64,000 nucleotides of DNA from JAAZCI01 sp046462535. Its GTDB lineage: Bacteria > Pseudomonadota > Gammaproteobacteria > Cardiobacteriales > Wohlfahrtiimonadaceae. Within the stretch, counting starts at the first letter, position 1, and each line of letters opens with the position of its first letter. The position numbers were made by a program, and so were the translations under genes. Of this stretch, positions 42,342-51,933 are shown one piece after another. Location of the stretch: assembly GCA_046462535.1 (NCBI GenBank), contig JBKGVF010000022.1, forward strand, positions 1 to 64,000, read 5' to 3'. The notes under the pieces were generated by a model. It made no database searches. It worked only from the letters and a program-made list of their open reading frames with translations, and was not told where the DNA came from.

Positions 42342-43130
42342 CTAAGTGCGATTGAAGATAACCTCTTGAATAAGGCGGGTTCCTGTTATTGCCATAAGGA
42401 GTACAAGAGAGGAGATAATAATAAATTTAGCGACACGCACTCCGCGAACATGGTAGCGGTAGTGAGCAATCATCACCCCTCCAAAGAGGAACCATGCCGC
42501 TAAGGTGAGCACGGTTTTATGGATGGTGCTCTTTGTAAACCAGTGATCTAGAAAGAAGAAGCTAGTAATAAGACTGAGTGTTAAGAGGAGAAAGCCGATA
42601 GTAACTAATTGGAAGAGCCAACGCTCCATGCGCAATATAGGAGGAAGATTTCGGGTAAGAAAGGAGCTTTTAGGGGATTTTAACGCACGATCTCGCAAAA
42701 TAATTAGGAGCGCTTGAATGGCAGCTAACATTAAGATGGCATAGGAGACAATCGAGGTAATAATATGGGCACCAAGGGGTAAGCTATCGAGATTGATCTG
42801 ATGTTGTGACTGAAAGAGTGAGAGTCCGACCGCACCTGTTGCAAATAGCGTTAAGGCAATTGCAGTATTAGGTAGCCGCTTTATTTTTGGGAAGAGGACA
42901 AGCACCATAATAAAAGCGGTTAATGAGAGTGCTTTAAGGGCACCAATATCGATACTCTCTCCAAATCCAATAATTTGATGACTTAAGAGTGCGGCATGGG
43001 CAATTAATGCTGCGCTGATACTGCTGATCGCGCTAACGAGTGCAGTATGATTATTGCGAGAACGTACCAGGTAGATCAATGAGATGAGCGCTACAAGATA
43101 GAGTGCGATTGTGATTGTCGTAAGTACCAT
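42342..43130 (-). CDS. ypjD: YpjD/CcsA-like membrane protein
   Basis: Integral membrane protein of 262 residues with about eight helices, of the cytochrome c assembly (CcsA/HemX) group. The segments LPLGAHIITSIVSYAILMLAAIQALL and ITSFFFLDHWF, then HKTVLTLAAWFLFGGVMIAHYRYHVRG, are typical of YpjD; the long WWD haem loop of true CcsA is missing. In E. coli ypjD is also divergent from ffh, as here. The E. coli protein has been linked to cation (Mg) homeostasis rather than cytochromes. Confidence 0.85.
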   Translation of the reverse strand: MVLTTITIALYLVALISLIYLVRSRNNHTALVSAISSISAALIAHAALLSHQIIGFGESIDIGALKALSLTAFIMVLVLFPKIKRLPNTAIALTLFATGAVGLSLFQSQHQINLDSLPLGAHIITSIVSYAILMLAAIQALLIILRDRALKSPKSSFLTRNLPPILRMERWLFQLVTIGFLLLTLSLITSFFFLDHWFTKSTIHKTVLTLAAWFLFGGVMIAHYRYHVRGVRVAKFIIISSLVLLMAITGTRLIQEVIFNRT

Positions 43131-43233
43131 AATTCCGCTTTTGATTTAGGTGAAAATCTAATTATATAGAAAACTTTAAAGGGGTTCGCTTTTAAAGTAA
43201 ACTATAGACTGAAATTATACCATTATAACATTG

Positions 43234-43259
43234 AAAGAGGGCTCATTACGCCCCTCTTT
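43234..43259 (+). promoter_or_regulatory. Leader hairpin before ffh
   Basis: AAAGAGGG (43234-43241) pairs with CCCTCTTT (43252-43259) around ten bases, 36 bases before the ffh start codon. It may be a leader structure; no T-tract follows. Confidence 0.35.
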
Positions 43260-43295
43260 GCAGTTATAACTGAGCATTGGATTGATAGGACAGAT

Positions 43296-44645
43296 ATGTT
43301 TGAAAATTTAAGTGGACGTTTACGTCAGACGGTAAGAAGCTTGCGTGGTCAGGCACGTCTTACTGAGGATAATATTAAGGATGCTCTGCGTGAGGTGCGC
43401 ATGGCTCTGCTTGAGGCGGACGTCGCACTTCCTGTAGTGCGTGAATTTATCGCAGGTGTGCGAGAGCGTGCAATTGGTCGGGAGGTTTTAGAGAGCTTAA
43501 ACCCCGGTCAAGTATTGATTAAGGTTGTCCATGAGGAGCTCGTTAAGTTGATGGGGGAGGAGAATGAGTCCCTCAATTTACGGGTTCAGCCGCCAGCGAT
43601 TATTTTAATGGCAGGACTCCAAGGAGCAGGAAAGACCACGAGTGTTGGAAAGCTTGCAAAATTTCTCAAAGAGCGTGAAAAGAAGCGTGTTGCGGTGGTG
43701 AGTGCTGATATCTATCGCCCTGCAGCAATTGAGCAGCTCAAAAAAGTTGCTGGGCAAGTTGGGGCAGAATTTATCCCCTCTACTACCGATCAAAAGCCGA
43801 CAGAGATCGCTGCCGCAGCAAAAGAGTTTGCAAAGAATGGGGGCTTTGATGTTCTAATCGTGGATACGGCAGGTCGTCTTCATGTTGATGAGACATTGAT
43901 GGATGAGATTAAAGCCGTTCATGCAGTACTTGATCCTATCGAGACCCTGTTTGTGGTTGATAGTATGACAGGGCAAGATGCTGCTAATACCGCTAAAGCC
44001 TTTAATGATGCACTCCCCTTAAGTGGTGTTATCTTAACGAAAGTAGATGGTGATGCTCGTGGGGGTGCAGCACTCTCGATTCGTCATATTACCCAAAAGC
44101 CTATTAAGTTTTTAGGTGTGGGGGAGAAGTCGGATGCCTTAGAGCCATTCCATCCGGAGCGCCTTGCATCCCGTATTTTAGATATGGGGGATGTCCTCTC
44201 GTTAGTTGAAGAGATTGAAGCGAAGGTGGATCATGAGCAAGCTGAGCGCTTAACAGAGAAGTTTAAGAAGGGGCAGCGTCTCGATCTTAATGATTTTAAA
44301 GCGCAGATGGAGCAGATGCTTAAGATGGGGGGGATCAATACCTTTTTAGATAAGCTCCCAGGGATGGGGGATATCTCAGAGAAGGTGAAGGGAAAGGCCG
44401 ATGATAAGATCTTTAAGCGTAAAATTGCGATTATCAACTCCATGACACCGGAAGAGCGCGCCAATCCTAAATTATTGCGTCCCCCACGCCGTTTACGGGT
44501 AGCTAACGGTGCTGGCGTGAATATTCAAGAGGTTCACCGTCTTCTAAAGGAGTATGACCAGATGCAACGAATGATGAAGCAACTTAAGTCTGGGGGAATC
44601 GGTGGAGTGATGCGAACCTTTAGAGGCTTGCTCCCTAAACTGTAA
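43296..44645 (+). CDS. ffh: Signal recognition particle protein Ffh
   Basis: SRP54 GTPase of 449 residues that, with 4.5S RNA, brings inner-membrane proteins to FtsY. The N domain is 1-85, the G domain has GLQGAGKTTSVGKLA, DTAGRLHVD and TKVDGDARGG, and the Met-rich M domain begins near 300 (LNDFKAQMEQMLKMGG, then IINSMTPEERANP, then MQRMMKQL). It is preceded by the divergent ypjD and followed by a terminator. Confidence 0.96.
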   Translation: MFENLSGRLRQTVRSLRGQARLTEDNIKDALREVRMALLEADVALPVVREFIAGVRERAIGREVLESLNPGQVLIKVVHEELVKLMGEENESLNLRVQPPAIILMAGLQGAGKTTSVGKLAKFLKEREKKRVAVVSADIYRPAAIEQLKKVAGQVGAEFIPSTTDQKPTEIAAAAKEFAKNGGFDVLIVDTAGRLHVDETLMDEIKAVHAVLDPIETLFVVDSMTGQDAANTAKAFNDALPLSGVILTKVDGDARGGAALSIRHITQKPIKFLGVGEKSDALEPFHPERLASRILDMGDVLSLVEEIEAKVDHEQAERLTEKFKKGQRLDLNDFKAQMEQMLKMGGINTFLDKLPGMGDISEKVKGKADDKIFKRKIAIINSMTPEERANPKLLRPPRRLRVANGAGVNIQEVHRLLKEYDQMQRMMKQLKSGGIGGVMRTFRGLLPKL

Positions 44646-44684
44646 GTTTAGAGGGTGCATTGAGCATTGAGTGATTAATTATTT

Positions 44685-44730
44685 AGAGACCGAATGGTAG
44701 TGAGTATCATCTTTCTACGATTCGGTCTCT
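44685..44730 (+). terminator. Intrinsic terminator of ffh
   Basis: AGAGACCGAAT (44685-44695) pairs with ATTCGGTCTCT (44720-44730), with GGTAG and CTACG extending the stem; followed by CTTATAT. Confidence 0.7.
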
Positions 44731-44797
44731 CTTATATCTGCTTAACATTGATAAGTGGAATGATAAGTAATAAGTAGAGAGTGAGAGGAGATAGATT

Positions 44798-45763
44798 GTG
44801 AAGCAAGAGCGATCAGAGCGAGAGCAGGAGCGACTTTGGAGAGTGATGGAGCGAACCTTAAATGAGGCAACTAAAGAGCAGCGCCGTCGCCGCCGCTGGG
44901 GTATCTTCTTTAAGATTATTGGGCTTCTCTACTTCACATTGATCATTCTCCTATTGGTAGGGGGACGTGGAGAGCTAGATGAGCGTGCCCGTACTCAGGA
45001 AGCTTACACTGCGGTGATCGACCTCAAAGGAATCATTGCTGATGGTGAGTCTGCAAGTGCCGATCGTCTGATTACAGCACTGCGGCGAGCGTATAAAGAT
45101 CCTAAAGTGAAGGGGATTGTGTTACGCATCAACTCAGGGGGTGGCTCACCGGTTCAAAGTGGTTATGTCTACGATGAGATTAATCGTTTAAGGGCACTTA
45201 ATCCCCATATTAAGATCTATGCTGTCATCACCGATATCGGAGCATCGGGAGCATACTACATTGCGGCAGCAGCCGATGAGATCTATGCGGATAAAGCCAG
45301 TTTAGTGGGATCAATTGGGGTGACGGGCGCTGGTTTTGGTTTTGTTGAGAGCCTCGAGAAGCTTGGTATTGAGCGTCGTTTATATACTTCAGGTGAGCAT
45401 AAAGCCTTTTTAGATCCTTTTCAGCCGATGAAGGAGGAGGAGACGCTCTTTTGGCAGGAGGTGCTCGATGGTGTGCATCAACAATTTATCAATATTGTGC
45501 TTGAGGGGCGTGGGGAGCGCTTAAAAGTGGCGGAGAACCCTGATCTTTTCACAGGGCTGATCTGGAATGGTGAGCAGGCATTAGCAATGGGATTAATTGA
45601 TGGGTTAGGGTCAACGAGCTATGTGGCACGGGAGTTGATTGGTGCCCCATTTACTGTGGATTTTACCCTCAGAGAGGATCCCTTCGGTCGTCTGATGAAG
45701 GGATTGGGGGCATCACTTATTCAGCAGCTTAAGGTTGGCCTCTTAACACCGTCATTGCAGTAG
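44798..45763 (+). CDS. sppA: Signal peptide peptidase, S49 family (SppA type)
   Basis: Inner-membrane serine protease of 321 residues. An N-terminal anchor covers about 38-58 after a very basic segment. The catalytic serine is in DIGASGAYYIAAAAD, and the catalytic lysine is probably in YTSGEHKAFLDPF; VIDLKGIIADGE and INSGGGSPVQSG are family landmarks. It is the short single-domain form, not the double-domain E. coli SppA, and degrades residual signal peptides. The start is GTG 44798 after GAGGAG. Confidence 0.9.
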   Translation: MKQERSEREQERLWRVMERTLNEATKEQRRRRRWGIFFKIIGLLYFTLIILLLVGGRGELDERARTQEAYTAVIDLKGIIADGESASADRLITALRRAYKDPKVKGIVLRINSGGGSPVQSGYVYDEINRLRALNPHIKIYAVITDIGASGAYYIAAAADEIYADKASLVGSIGVTGAGFGFVESLEKLGIERRLYTSGEHKAFLDPFQPMKEEETLFWQEVLDGVHQQFINIVLEGRGERLKVAENPDLFTGLIWNGEQALAMGLIDGLGSTSYVARELIGAPFTVDFTLREDPFGRLMKGLGASLIQQLKVGLLTPSLQ

Positions 45764-45795
45764 GAGAAGGGGGGGTATCGCTAGAGACGCTCCCT

Positions 45796-46200
45796 CTATT
45801 GCTGCCCTTTTAGGCTCTGATCTTCGGTTAATAATCCTTTTAGTAGTAGATCTGCTGTGCGCTGATTACATGCAACAGGAATATTGTAGAGTGTAGAGAG
45901 GCGAATAAGGGCCTTAACATCGACATCATGGGGCATTGGGGTGAGTGGATCGGTAAAGAAGAAGAGCAGATCGAGCTTCTTATCACTAATCATTGCCCCT
46001 AGCTGCTGATCACCCCCCAGTGGTCCACTCTTTAGGCGAGTTAAGCTGAATTCAGGATAGGCGGTCAAAATATGTTGTCCGGTTGTCCCGGTGGCAAAGA
46101 GAATCTGCTCTTTAAAGAAGTGGTGATAATGCCCTATCCACTCCACGAGCTCACTCTTTTTTGCATCATGGGCGACAAGCCCAATGGTATGTTTAATCAT
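45796..46200 (-). CDS. mgsA: Methylglyoxal synthase
   Basis: Converts dihydroxyacetone phosphate to methylglyoxal and phosphate, a bypass of lower glycolysis; 134 residues. IGLVAHDAKKSELVEW, FATGTTGQHI, LKSGPLGGDQQLGAMI, FFTDPLTPMPHDVDVKALIRL and NIPVACNQRTAD reproduce the whole family signature including the catalytic Asp and His in the DP...PHD segment. It converges on sppA. The product is toxic, so a glyoxalase is expected elsewhere; an MBL hydrolase at 60.9-61.5 kb is not clearly one. Confidence 0.94.
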   Translation of the reverse strand: MIKHTIGLVAHDAKKSELVEWIGHYHHFFKEQILFATGTTGQHILTAYPEFSLTRLKSGPLGGDQQLGAMISDKKLDLLFFFTDPLTPMPHDVDVKALIRLSTLYNIPVACNQRTADLLLKGLLTEDQSLKGQQ

Positions 46201-46285
46201 TCTATTCTTCTCTCCATAGATATTTAGATGCTCTACTCTATCACCTCACCATAACAGTGGCGTGACGAAGGGCAATATCTCTTCG

Positions 46286-47710
46286 CTATCTGCCTCTTCT
46301 CTTGATTGGTTTCTCTATATGATAGACCTGTTGCCGGGTATGATTGATGACAATAGGGGAGAGGAGGAGGAGGGCTGCTAAGTTTGGAAGCACCATAAAC
46401 CCATTAAAGAGGTCAGAGAGATCCCACACTAATTCCACATTGATCATAGCGGCAAAGAAGACACCAATAACTGCTGTAAGCTGAAAGAGGCGAACAGCTT
46501 TAGGGGAGCTAAAGAGATAGCGCACATTATTTTCAGCATAGTAGTACCATCCGATAATGGTAGAAAAAGCGAAGAAGAGGAGGGAGAAGGAGATAAATAT
46601 TCCCCCAATATGGCCAAAGATTAATTCATAAGCATATTGAGTAACGGCAATTCCTGCCTTTCCAGCATCGCTATAGAAGCTTAAAAAAGAGGGATCGGTC
46701 AGATTAGCCTCACTCCAGCCCCGTAAGCCGGAGGTGATAATGACTAAGCCCGTTAAGGTGACAATCACCCCCACAATAAAGACCCCCATCATCGCAATAA
46801 AGCCCTGCTCCTCTGGTGAGCGGACTTTAGCGACCGCATGGGCATGAGGGGTTGACCCCATTCCTGCCTCATTAGAGAAGAGACCACGGGCTATTCCATA
46901 ACGCATTGCTTGCTGAATAGCCACGCCCGCACCTCCCCCTAAGACGGCAGTAGGATTAAAGGCAGCGATAAAGATCGATTTAAAAGCAGGGAGAATATAT
47001 TGGTAGTTGTATATCAACATGATGGCGGCACCTATTAGGTAGAAGAGTGCCATCGTGGGGACCACTTTTTCGGTAAAGGAGGCGATTGTACGTAATCCAC
47101 CCATCACCACAAAGGCCATAATTGTGGCGACGATGCCACCAGAGACCCAGGTGGGGATTTTAAGTGAGTGCTCAAAGGCAGAGGCGATGGAGTTTGATTG
47201 CACCATATTACCCACTAAACCTAGGGCAAAGATGATAAAGAGTGCGAAGAGAACCGCAAGCCAGCGCCACCCTAAGCCCTGCTCGATATAGTAGGCTGGC
47301 CCCCCCACAGTCTGCCCATTACGATCTTTACTCTTAAATTTCTGCGCCAAAATAGCTTCAGCGTAGATGGTGGCCATCCCAAAGAAGGAGGAGATCCACA
47401 TCCAGAAGATTGCGCCGGGGCCTCCTGCCATAATAGCGGTTGCCGGACCGGCAAGATTTCCGGTGCCCACCTGCCCTGCTACAGCTGTTGTAATTGCTTG
47501 AAAAGAGCTCATGCCGCTCTTATCTGCGCGCTCACCCGAGAAGTTAAGTTTTTTAAAGAGGGATTTAAAGGCTACCTTAAAGCGACGTATCTGAATAAAT
47601 CCTAAGCGGATTGTGTAGTAGATTCCTGTGCCACATAGTAGGTAGATTAAGAGGTAATCCCATAAAATCAGTAGAAGCAGATCAACAATCTCTTGCGCAA
47701 ACATTATCAT
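46286..47710 (-). CDS. Alanine/glycine:sodium symporter, AGCS family
   Basis: Inner-membrane Na+-dependent amino-acid carrier of 474 residues with about eleven helices. Hallmarks are FQAITTAVAGQVGTGNLAGP, GGPGAIFWMW, QQAMRYGIARGLFSNEAGMG and STIIGWYYYAENN. Substrates are alanine, glycine or D-alanine. dadA, a D-amino-acid dehydrogenase gene, is divergent from it across about 195 bases, so the pair probably serves uptake and oxidation of alanine. Confidence 0.92.
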   Translation of the reverse strand: MIMFAQEIVDLLLLILWDYLLIYLLCGTGIYYTIRLGFIQIRRFKVAFKSLFKKLNFSGERADKSGMSSFQAITTAVAGQVGTGNLAGPATAIMAGGPGAIFWMWISSFFGMATIYAEAILAQKFKSKDRNGQTVGGPAYYIEQGLGWRWLAVLFALFIIFALGLVGNMVQSNSIASAFEHSLKIPTWVSGGIVATIMAFVVMGGLRTIASFTEKVVPTMALFYLIGAAIMLIYNYQYILPAFKSIFIAAFNPTAVLGGGAGVAIQQAMRYGIARGLFSNEAGMGSTPHAHAVAKVRSPEEQGFIAMMGVFIVGVIVTLTGLVIITSGLRGWSEANLTDPSFLSFYSDAGKAGIAVTQYAYELIFGHIGGIFISFSLLFFAFSTIIGWYYYAENNVRYLFSSPKAVRLFQLTAVIGVFFAAMINVELVWDLSDLFNGFMVLPNLAALLLLSPIVINHTRQQVYHIEKPIKRRGR

Positions 47711-47905
47711 TATTTCTTATCCTAAAAGTCCCTCTCTAGCCGCAGCGAGTAGAGTCTTGCTTATGTGATTCGCTACAGTCATTTATTGAATGTGTGTTAA
47801 AATCGACCTGAGCGATCCGTGGTGACAGGCACGATTCTCAATATAGAAAAACGCCCTATTATATAGTCTAATGGGGTGAGAGACTATCAAATTTTAGGAG
47901 AGGTT

Positions 47906-49159
47906 ATGCAGGTATTAGTATTAGGAAGTGGCGTCGTAGGGACAACCCTCGCTTACTATCTTGCCAAAAAAGGACTTGAGGTGACGGTAATTGATCGGCA
48001 GGAGGGGCCTGCGCTTGAAACGAGCTATGGCAATGCTGGGCAGATCTCACCTGGGTATGCAACCCCTTGGGCGGCACCCGGAATACCCTTAAAAGCGATG
48101 AGGTGGCTTGTACAAGATCATGCTCCCTTAGCGATTAAACCAACGAGTAAACTCTTTCAGTATCAATGGATGTGGCAGATGTTACGTAACTGTACTGCCT
48201 CCCGTTATGCTGTCAATAAGGCGCGTATGGTGCGGGTCTCAGAGTATAGTCGTGATTGCATGAAAGCGCTTCGAGAGGAGACTGGAATCACTTACGAGGA
48301 GCGAACCTTAGGGACAACTCAGCTGCTCAGAACAGAGAAGCAGATGGAAGCGATTAAGAGTGATATTGAGGTTTTGGAGGAGTTTGGAGTCCCCTATGAG
48401 GTCTTAGATGTTGATGGCATTATCAATGTCGAGCCTGCGTTAGAGAAGACCGCTCATAAGTTAGCGGGGGGATTGCGCCTTCCGAATGATGAGACGGGGG
48501 ATTGCTATCTCTTTACGAAGCGTTTGGCGAGTATGGCAGAAGAGTTAGGTGTGCAGTTTAAATTTAATGCCACAATTGAAAAGATTAGCCGCAATGGTGA
48601 TAAAATCGAAGGGGTTTGGGTCGATGGTGAGCTCTTAAGGGCTGATCAATATGCTGTCTGTTTAGGTAGTTATGCGACTGAGATGTTGCTACCTTTAGGG
48701 ATTAAGGTGCCAGTCTATCCATTGAAGGGGTATTCATTAACCATCCCTATTACCGATGGAGCAATGGCTCCGAAATCGACGGTACTTGATGAGACCTATA
48801 AAGTGGCGATTACTCGATTTGATGATCGTATTCGCGTTGGGGGTATGGCGGAAGTGAGTGGATTCGACCTCTCATTAAACCCTAAGCGTCGCGAGACGTT
48901 AGAGCTTGTGACGAAAGATCTCTACCCAGAGGGGGGAGACCTTTCAGCAGCAGAGTTTTGGACAGGATTGCGTCCTGCGACACCAGATGGAACACCTATT
49001 ATTGGTGCAACTCACTATTCTAACCTCTTCTTAAATATTGGTCATGGAACACTTGGGTGGACAATGGCAGCAGGATCGGGTCGTTACCTCAGTGATTTAA
49101 TGGTTGGAGAGCAGCCGGAGATTAGCACAGATGGGCTGGATGTTTCCCGTTACACTTAG
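47906..49159 (+). CDS. dadA: D-amino acid dehydrogenase (small subunit)
   Basis: FAD-dependent membrane-associated dehydrogenase of 417 residues that oxidises D-alanine and other D-amino acids to keto acids, passing electrons to quinones. The dinucleotide fold VLVLGSGVVGTTLAYYLAKKG is at the N-terminus, followed by ETSYGNAGQISPGYATPWAAPG, and GLRPATPDGTPIIG with NIGHGTLGWTMAAGSG near the end. ATG 47906 after AGGAGAGG is preferred over the upstream frame start. No alanine racemase (dadX) follows; a terminator does. Confidence 0.93.
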   Translation: MQVLVLGSGVVGTTLAYYLAKKGLEVTVIDRQEGPALETSYGNAGQISPGYATPWAAPGIPLKAMRWLVQDHAPLAIKPTSKLFQYQWMWQMLRNCTASRYAVNKARMVRVSEYSRDCMKALREETGITYEERTLGTTQLLRTEKQMEAIKSDIEVLEEFGVPYEVLDVDGIINVEPALEKTAHKLAGGLRLPNDETGDCYLFTKRLASMAEELGVQFKFNATIEKISRNGDKIEGVWVDGELLRADQYAVCLGSYATEMLLPLGIKVPVYPLKGYSLTIPITDGAMAPKSTVLDETYKVAITRFDDRIRVGGMAEVSGFDLSLNPKRRETLELVTKDLYPEGGDLSAAEFWTGLRPATPDGTPIIGATHYSNLFLNIGHGTLGWTMAAGSGRYLSDLMVGEQPEISTDGLDVSRYT

Positions 49160-49187
49160 TACTTAAATAGTGTTCAATCAGTAGTAT

Positions 49188-49211
49188 GAAGCCCCTCAAA
49201 TGAGGGGCTTC
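49188..49211 (+). terminator. Intrinsic terminator of dadA
   Basis: A perfect 11-base stem, GAAGCCCCTCA with TGAGGGGCTTC, with a two-base gap at the loop, then TCTCTTT. Confidence 0.8.
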
Positions 49212-49243
49212 TCTCTTTAGGATATTAGAGTCAAGCATCAATG

Positions 49244-49609
49244 CTACTGATAATCGGCTTTAGTGCGATAGATGCGAACGCCGACAGCATCGGTATCCTC
49301 AATCGCCGTTAGTTTGTTGAGCTCAATGGTGAGCGCAGGAATCGAGAAGGCCTCAATGAGCTCCTTTGCTAACTGTTCAGTAAAGGTCTCTACTAAGAGA
49401 AATGCAGAGTTTTTAGCAAACTTCTTTATATAGTTACTCACCTTCTCATAATCGAGGGTGAGGGAGATATCCTCCTCTTTAGCGGAAGGGCGATTATCCC
49501 ATTCCATCTCAAGGTTGAGGCTAATGGGTTGAATATTATTCCGCTCATGGGGATAAATCCCGATAATGACATCCAACTTTAGATTCTTAATAAAGACAAT
49601 ATCGTTCAT
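49244..49609 (-). CDS. folB: Dihydroneopterin aldolase
   Basis: Folate-pathway enzyme of 121 residues that converts dihydroneopterin to the hydroxymethylpterin and glycolaldehyde. DIVFIKNLKLDVIIGIYPHER opens the fold with the conserved Gly-Tyr segment, LDYEKVSNYIK follows, LLVETFTEQLAKEL contains the conserved Glu of the pterin site, and the C-terminal GVRIYRTK is typical. I chose ATG 49609, which matches the family start; ATG 49618 would add three residues. Ribosome site is weak. Confidence 0.9.
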   Translation of the reverse strand: MNDIVFIKNLKLDVIIGIYPHERNNIQPISLNLEMEWDNRPSAKEEDISLTLDYEKVSNYIKKFAKNSAFLLVETFTEQLAKELIEAFSIPALTIELNKLTAIEDTDAVGVRIYRTKADYQ

Positions 49610-49631
49610 TTTTCTCATCTATTTAGGTTTA

Positions 49632-49901
49632 TTAATTGCCAGCAAAAAGGATTATCAGAAGAGAGAGTGCCAGGAAGATGCCAAATATCAAGAGATTTGC
49701 GCGGAAGAAATTCCTTTTGCTTGGATTTTTAGCCGCGATAGCCCAATAGATAAACATGATGATATTGACGAGAGGGATCATCAGCACAACTAGGGCGACT
49801 ACCCATTCGCCGATACTGACTGGCTGTGAGTAGTGGTCATTATTTTGATATAGCTTCTGCTGCTGATTCGAGTTTTGGTATTGATTAGTAAAATTATTCA
49901 T
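49632..49901 (-). CDS. Small Asn/Gln-rich membrane protein of unknown function
   Basis: An 89-residue protein. The first 28 residues are Asn-, Gln- and Tyr-rich and probably disordered. Two hydrophobic segments follow (about 32-55 and 68-87), joined by a basic linker AAKNPSKRNFFRAN. Such proteins are widespread but uncharacterised; no function can be assigned. AGAAGATGAT precedes ATG. It sits just upstream of folB on the same strand. Confidence 0.65.
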   Translation of the reverse strand: MNNFTNQYQNSNQQQKLYQNNDHYSQPVSIGEWVVALVVLMIPLVNIIMFIYWAIAAKNPSKRNFFRANLLIFGIFLALSLLIILFAGN

Positions 49902-49990
49902 ATCATCTTCTTTTAATAAAACTTTGAAATCAGGATCTCTCCTATATCACACTAGGTGATAACCCAATATTTGGTCATTTGAGGGGCTTC

Positions 49991-51112
49991 TTAGTAAGCT
50001 GCAATAGGGTATGAACCTAATACCTTGAAGAATGAGGAGACCTCTTTTATCTCCTCAAGTGCCAGCTGGACGCCATGCTCACTCTGATGCCCTAATATGT
50101 CGATAAAAAAGACATAGCTCCAATTACTATTTTTGGAGGGGCGTGACTCAATGCGAGTCATCGTAATATTATATTTCGAGAGGGGGGCAATGAGGTGGAG
50201 GAGTAATCCTGGCCGATCATTGGCGGATACTAAAATAGTGGTTTTATCATTACCGCTAGGAGGGACCTCTTTACGGCCAATCACTAAAAATCGGGTGCTA
50301 TTGGTGAGGTTATCTTCAATATTCTTTTGTACTATGGGAACGCCATAGTGACGAGCTGCCTGCTTCCCCCCTAGAGCGGCACTATTAGGCTCATCTGCTG
50401 CGCGCATAATAGCCCCGGCATTTGAGTTGGTTGGTACCTGTTCGGCATGGGGTAAATACTCATCCAGCCAGCTGCGACACTGCGCTAATGATTGGGGGTG
50501 TGCATAGATTGTCTTGATTGCACTGTAATCGCTCTCATGGGAGATTAAGTTTTGATGGATCTTTAACTCTGTCTCACCACAGATGGAGACATTTGCACTC
50601 ATAAATGAGTCGAGCGTTTGATTGACAGCTCCTTCGGTGGAGTTTTCGATAGGAACAACACCAAAATCGATCTTTTCTGATTCAACGGCATGGAACACCT
50701 CATCAATAGTGCGAATAGGTGTGGCATTGACTGAGCCCCCAAAGTGCTTAAGAGTGGCCTCCTCAGTAAAGGTCCCCTGTGGGCCTAGGTATCCCACATG
50801 AAGCGGTTTTTCGAGGGAGAGGCAGATTGACATTATTTCCCGAAAGAGACGAGCGATATCCTCATCTTTTATTGGGCCTTGATTTTGAGCCATTTTACTG
50901 GCGAGAACTTTCGCCTCCCGCTCAGGGCGATACATCTCGGTATCGCCGGCGGCGATCTTAATCTCTCCAATGGCTTGAGCTGCTTTAGCCCGTTTATTAA
51001 GGAGCGTTAAAATCTCTGCATCGTACTGGTCAATAGCGGCGCGATGGGTGGCCATTGCTTCATCATACTGGGTCGTGGATTGCATCTCGTTAGGGTGCTC
51101 GCTGCTACTCAT
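49991..51112 (-). CDS. pheA: Bifunctional chorismate mutase/prephenate dehydratase
   Basis: P-protein of phenylalanine synthesis, 373 residues. An AroQ chorismate mutase domain covers about 15-100 (RAAIDQYDAEILTLLNKRAKAA). The prephenate dehydratase domain begins HVGYLGPQGTFTEEA and includes VPIENSTEGAVNQTLD and STRFLVIG. The ACT domain begins KTTILVSANDRPGLLLHLI with the phenylalanine-binding ESRPSK motif, so feedback inhibition is expected. serC, aroA and tyrA are not nearby. Confidence 0.95.
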   Translation of the reverse strand: MSSSEHPNEMQSTTQYDEAMATHRAAIDQYDAEILTLLNKRAKAAQAIGEIKIAAGDTEMYRPEREAKVLASKMAQNQGPIKDEDIARLFREIMSICLSLEKPLHVGYLGPQGTFTEEATLKHFGGSVNATPIRTIDEVFHAVESEKIDFGVVPIENSTEGAVNQTLDSFMSANVSICGETELKIHQNLISHESDYSAIKTIYAHPQSLAQCRSWLDEYLPHAEQVPTNSNAGAIMRAADEPNSAALGGKQAARHYGVPIVQKNIEDNLTNSTRFLVIGRKEVPPSGNDKTTILVSANDRPGLLLHLIAPLSKYNITMTRIESRPSKNSNWSYVFFIDILGHQSEHGVQLALEEIKEVSSFFKVLGSYPIAAY

Positions 51113-51277
51113 CTTCTCTCCTTAAGTTTAACGACTCTTTTAATTATTAATGTTTGAAACCTTTCACTCTACAAGCTAATTGATTGTAGGGGGGAAAGAA
51201 TTCCTTGCGCATAACTGAATAAGTTATACTAATACCCAATGAAAAATCTAGCAATGATGAAATCGAGGAGGCGAAGA

Positions 51278-51853
51278 ATGAAGCAGGCGGAAGGGGTAAT
51301 TATGAGTTTTGAGGGAGAAGTACCAAAAATAGCGGAGGGGGTGTGGATTGCACCAACAGCGGTAGTCATTGGAGCTGTTGAGTTGGGGCGGAATGTCTCT
51401 ATTTGGCCTGGAGCGATCTTGCGAGGTGATGTGAATCGTATCTCTATCGGAGAGGGGAGTAATATTCAAGATGGAGCGGTCATTCATGTTACCCCTATGG
51501 GAGAAGAGGGTATTGAGTATCCGACAATTATCGGTCCCCATGTGACGGTTGGGCATGGAGCGATGTTGCATGGATGTGTTATTGAGGAGGGGGCATTAAT
51601 AGGGATGCGGGCGATTGTAATGGATGGGGCGCGCGTGGAGAAGGGGGGTGTTTTAGGTGCCGGTGCTCTTCTTGGTCCTAACAAGGTGGTTAAGGCAGGT
51701 GAAGTGTGGGTTGGGGCACCTGCTCGTAGAGTGCGTCGACTCTCAGATGAGGAGCAGGCAGAGCTCTATCGTTCAGCCGAGCAATATGTCTCTTTAAAAG
51801 AGCGCTATGAGCGGGATGCAAAAGTTATTGCCGATAGTGAAAGCAACGAATAA
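51278..51853 (+). CDS. Gamma-carbonic-anhydrase-like hexapeptide protein (YrdA family)
   Basis: Left-handed beta-helix protein of about 191 residues. Hexapeptide repeats run from IAPTAVVIGAVELGRNVSIW to the GAPARRVR cap. The zinc-site histidines of the gamma class appear in AVIHVT and TVGHGAMLHGC, and RGDV provides the conserved Arg/Asp. Whether it is an active anhydrase is unclear for this family. The start is ambiguous: ATG 51278 follows GAGGAGG by six bases, while ATG 51302 follows AAGGGG and gives the usual family length. Confidence 0.85.
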   Translation: MKQAEGVIMSFEGEVPKIAEGVWIAPTAVVIGAVELGRNVSIWPGAILRGDVNRISIGEGSNIQDGAVIHVTPMGEEGIEYPTIIGPHVTVGHGAMLHGCVIEEGALIGMRAIVMDGARVEKGGVLGAGALLGPNKVVKAGEVWVGAPARRVRRLSDEEQAELYRSAEQYVSLKERYERDAKVIADSESNE

Positions 51854-51933
51854 ATGGTACAATAGAACGCATACTTTCAAGCGGGGAAAGTATTAAAATG
51901 ATTAATCTGAGTAGCGGATGAGTAAAGTTATAT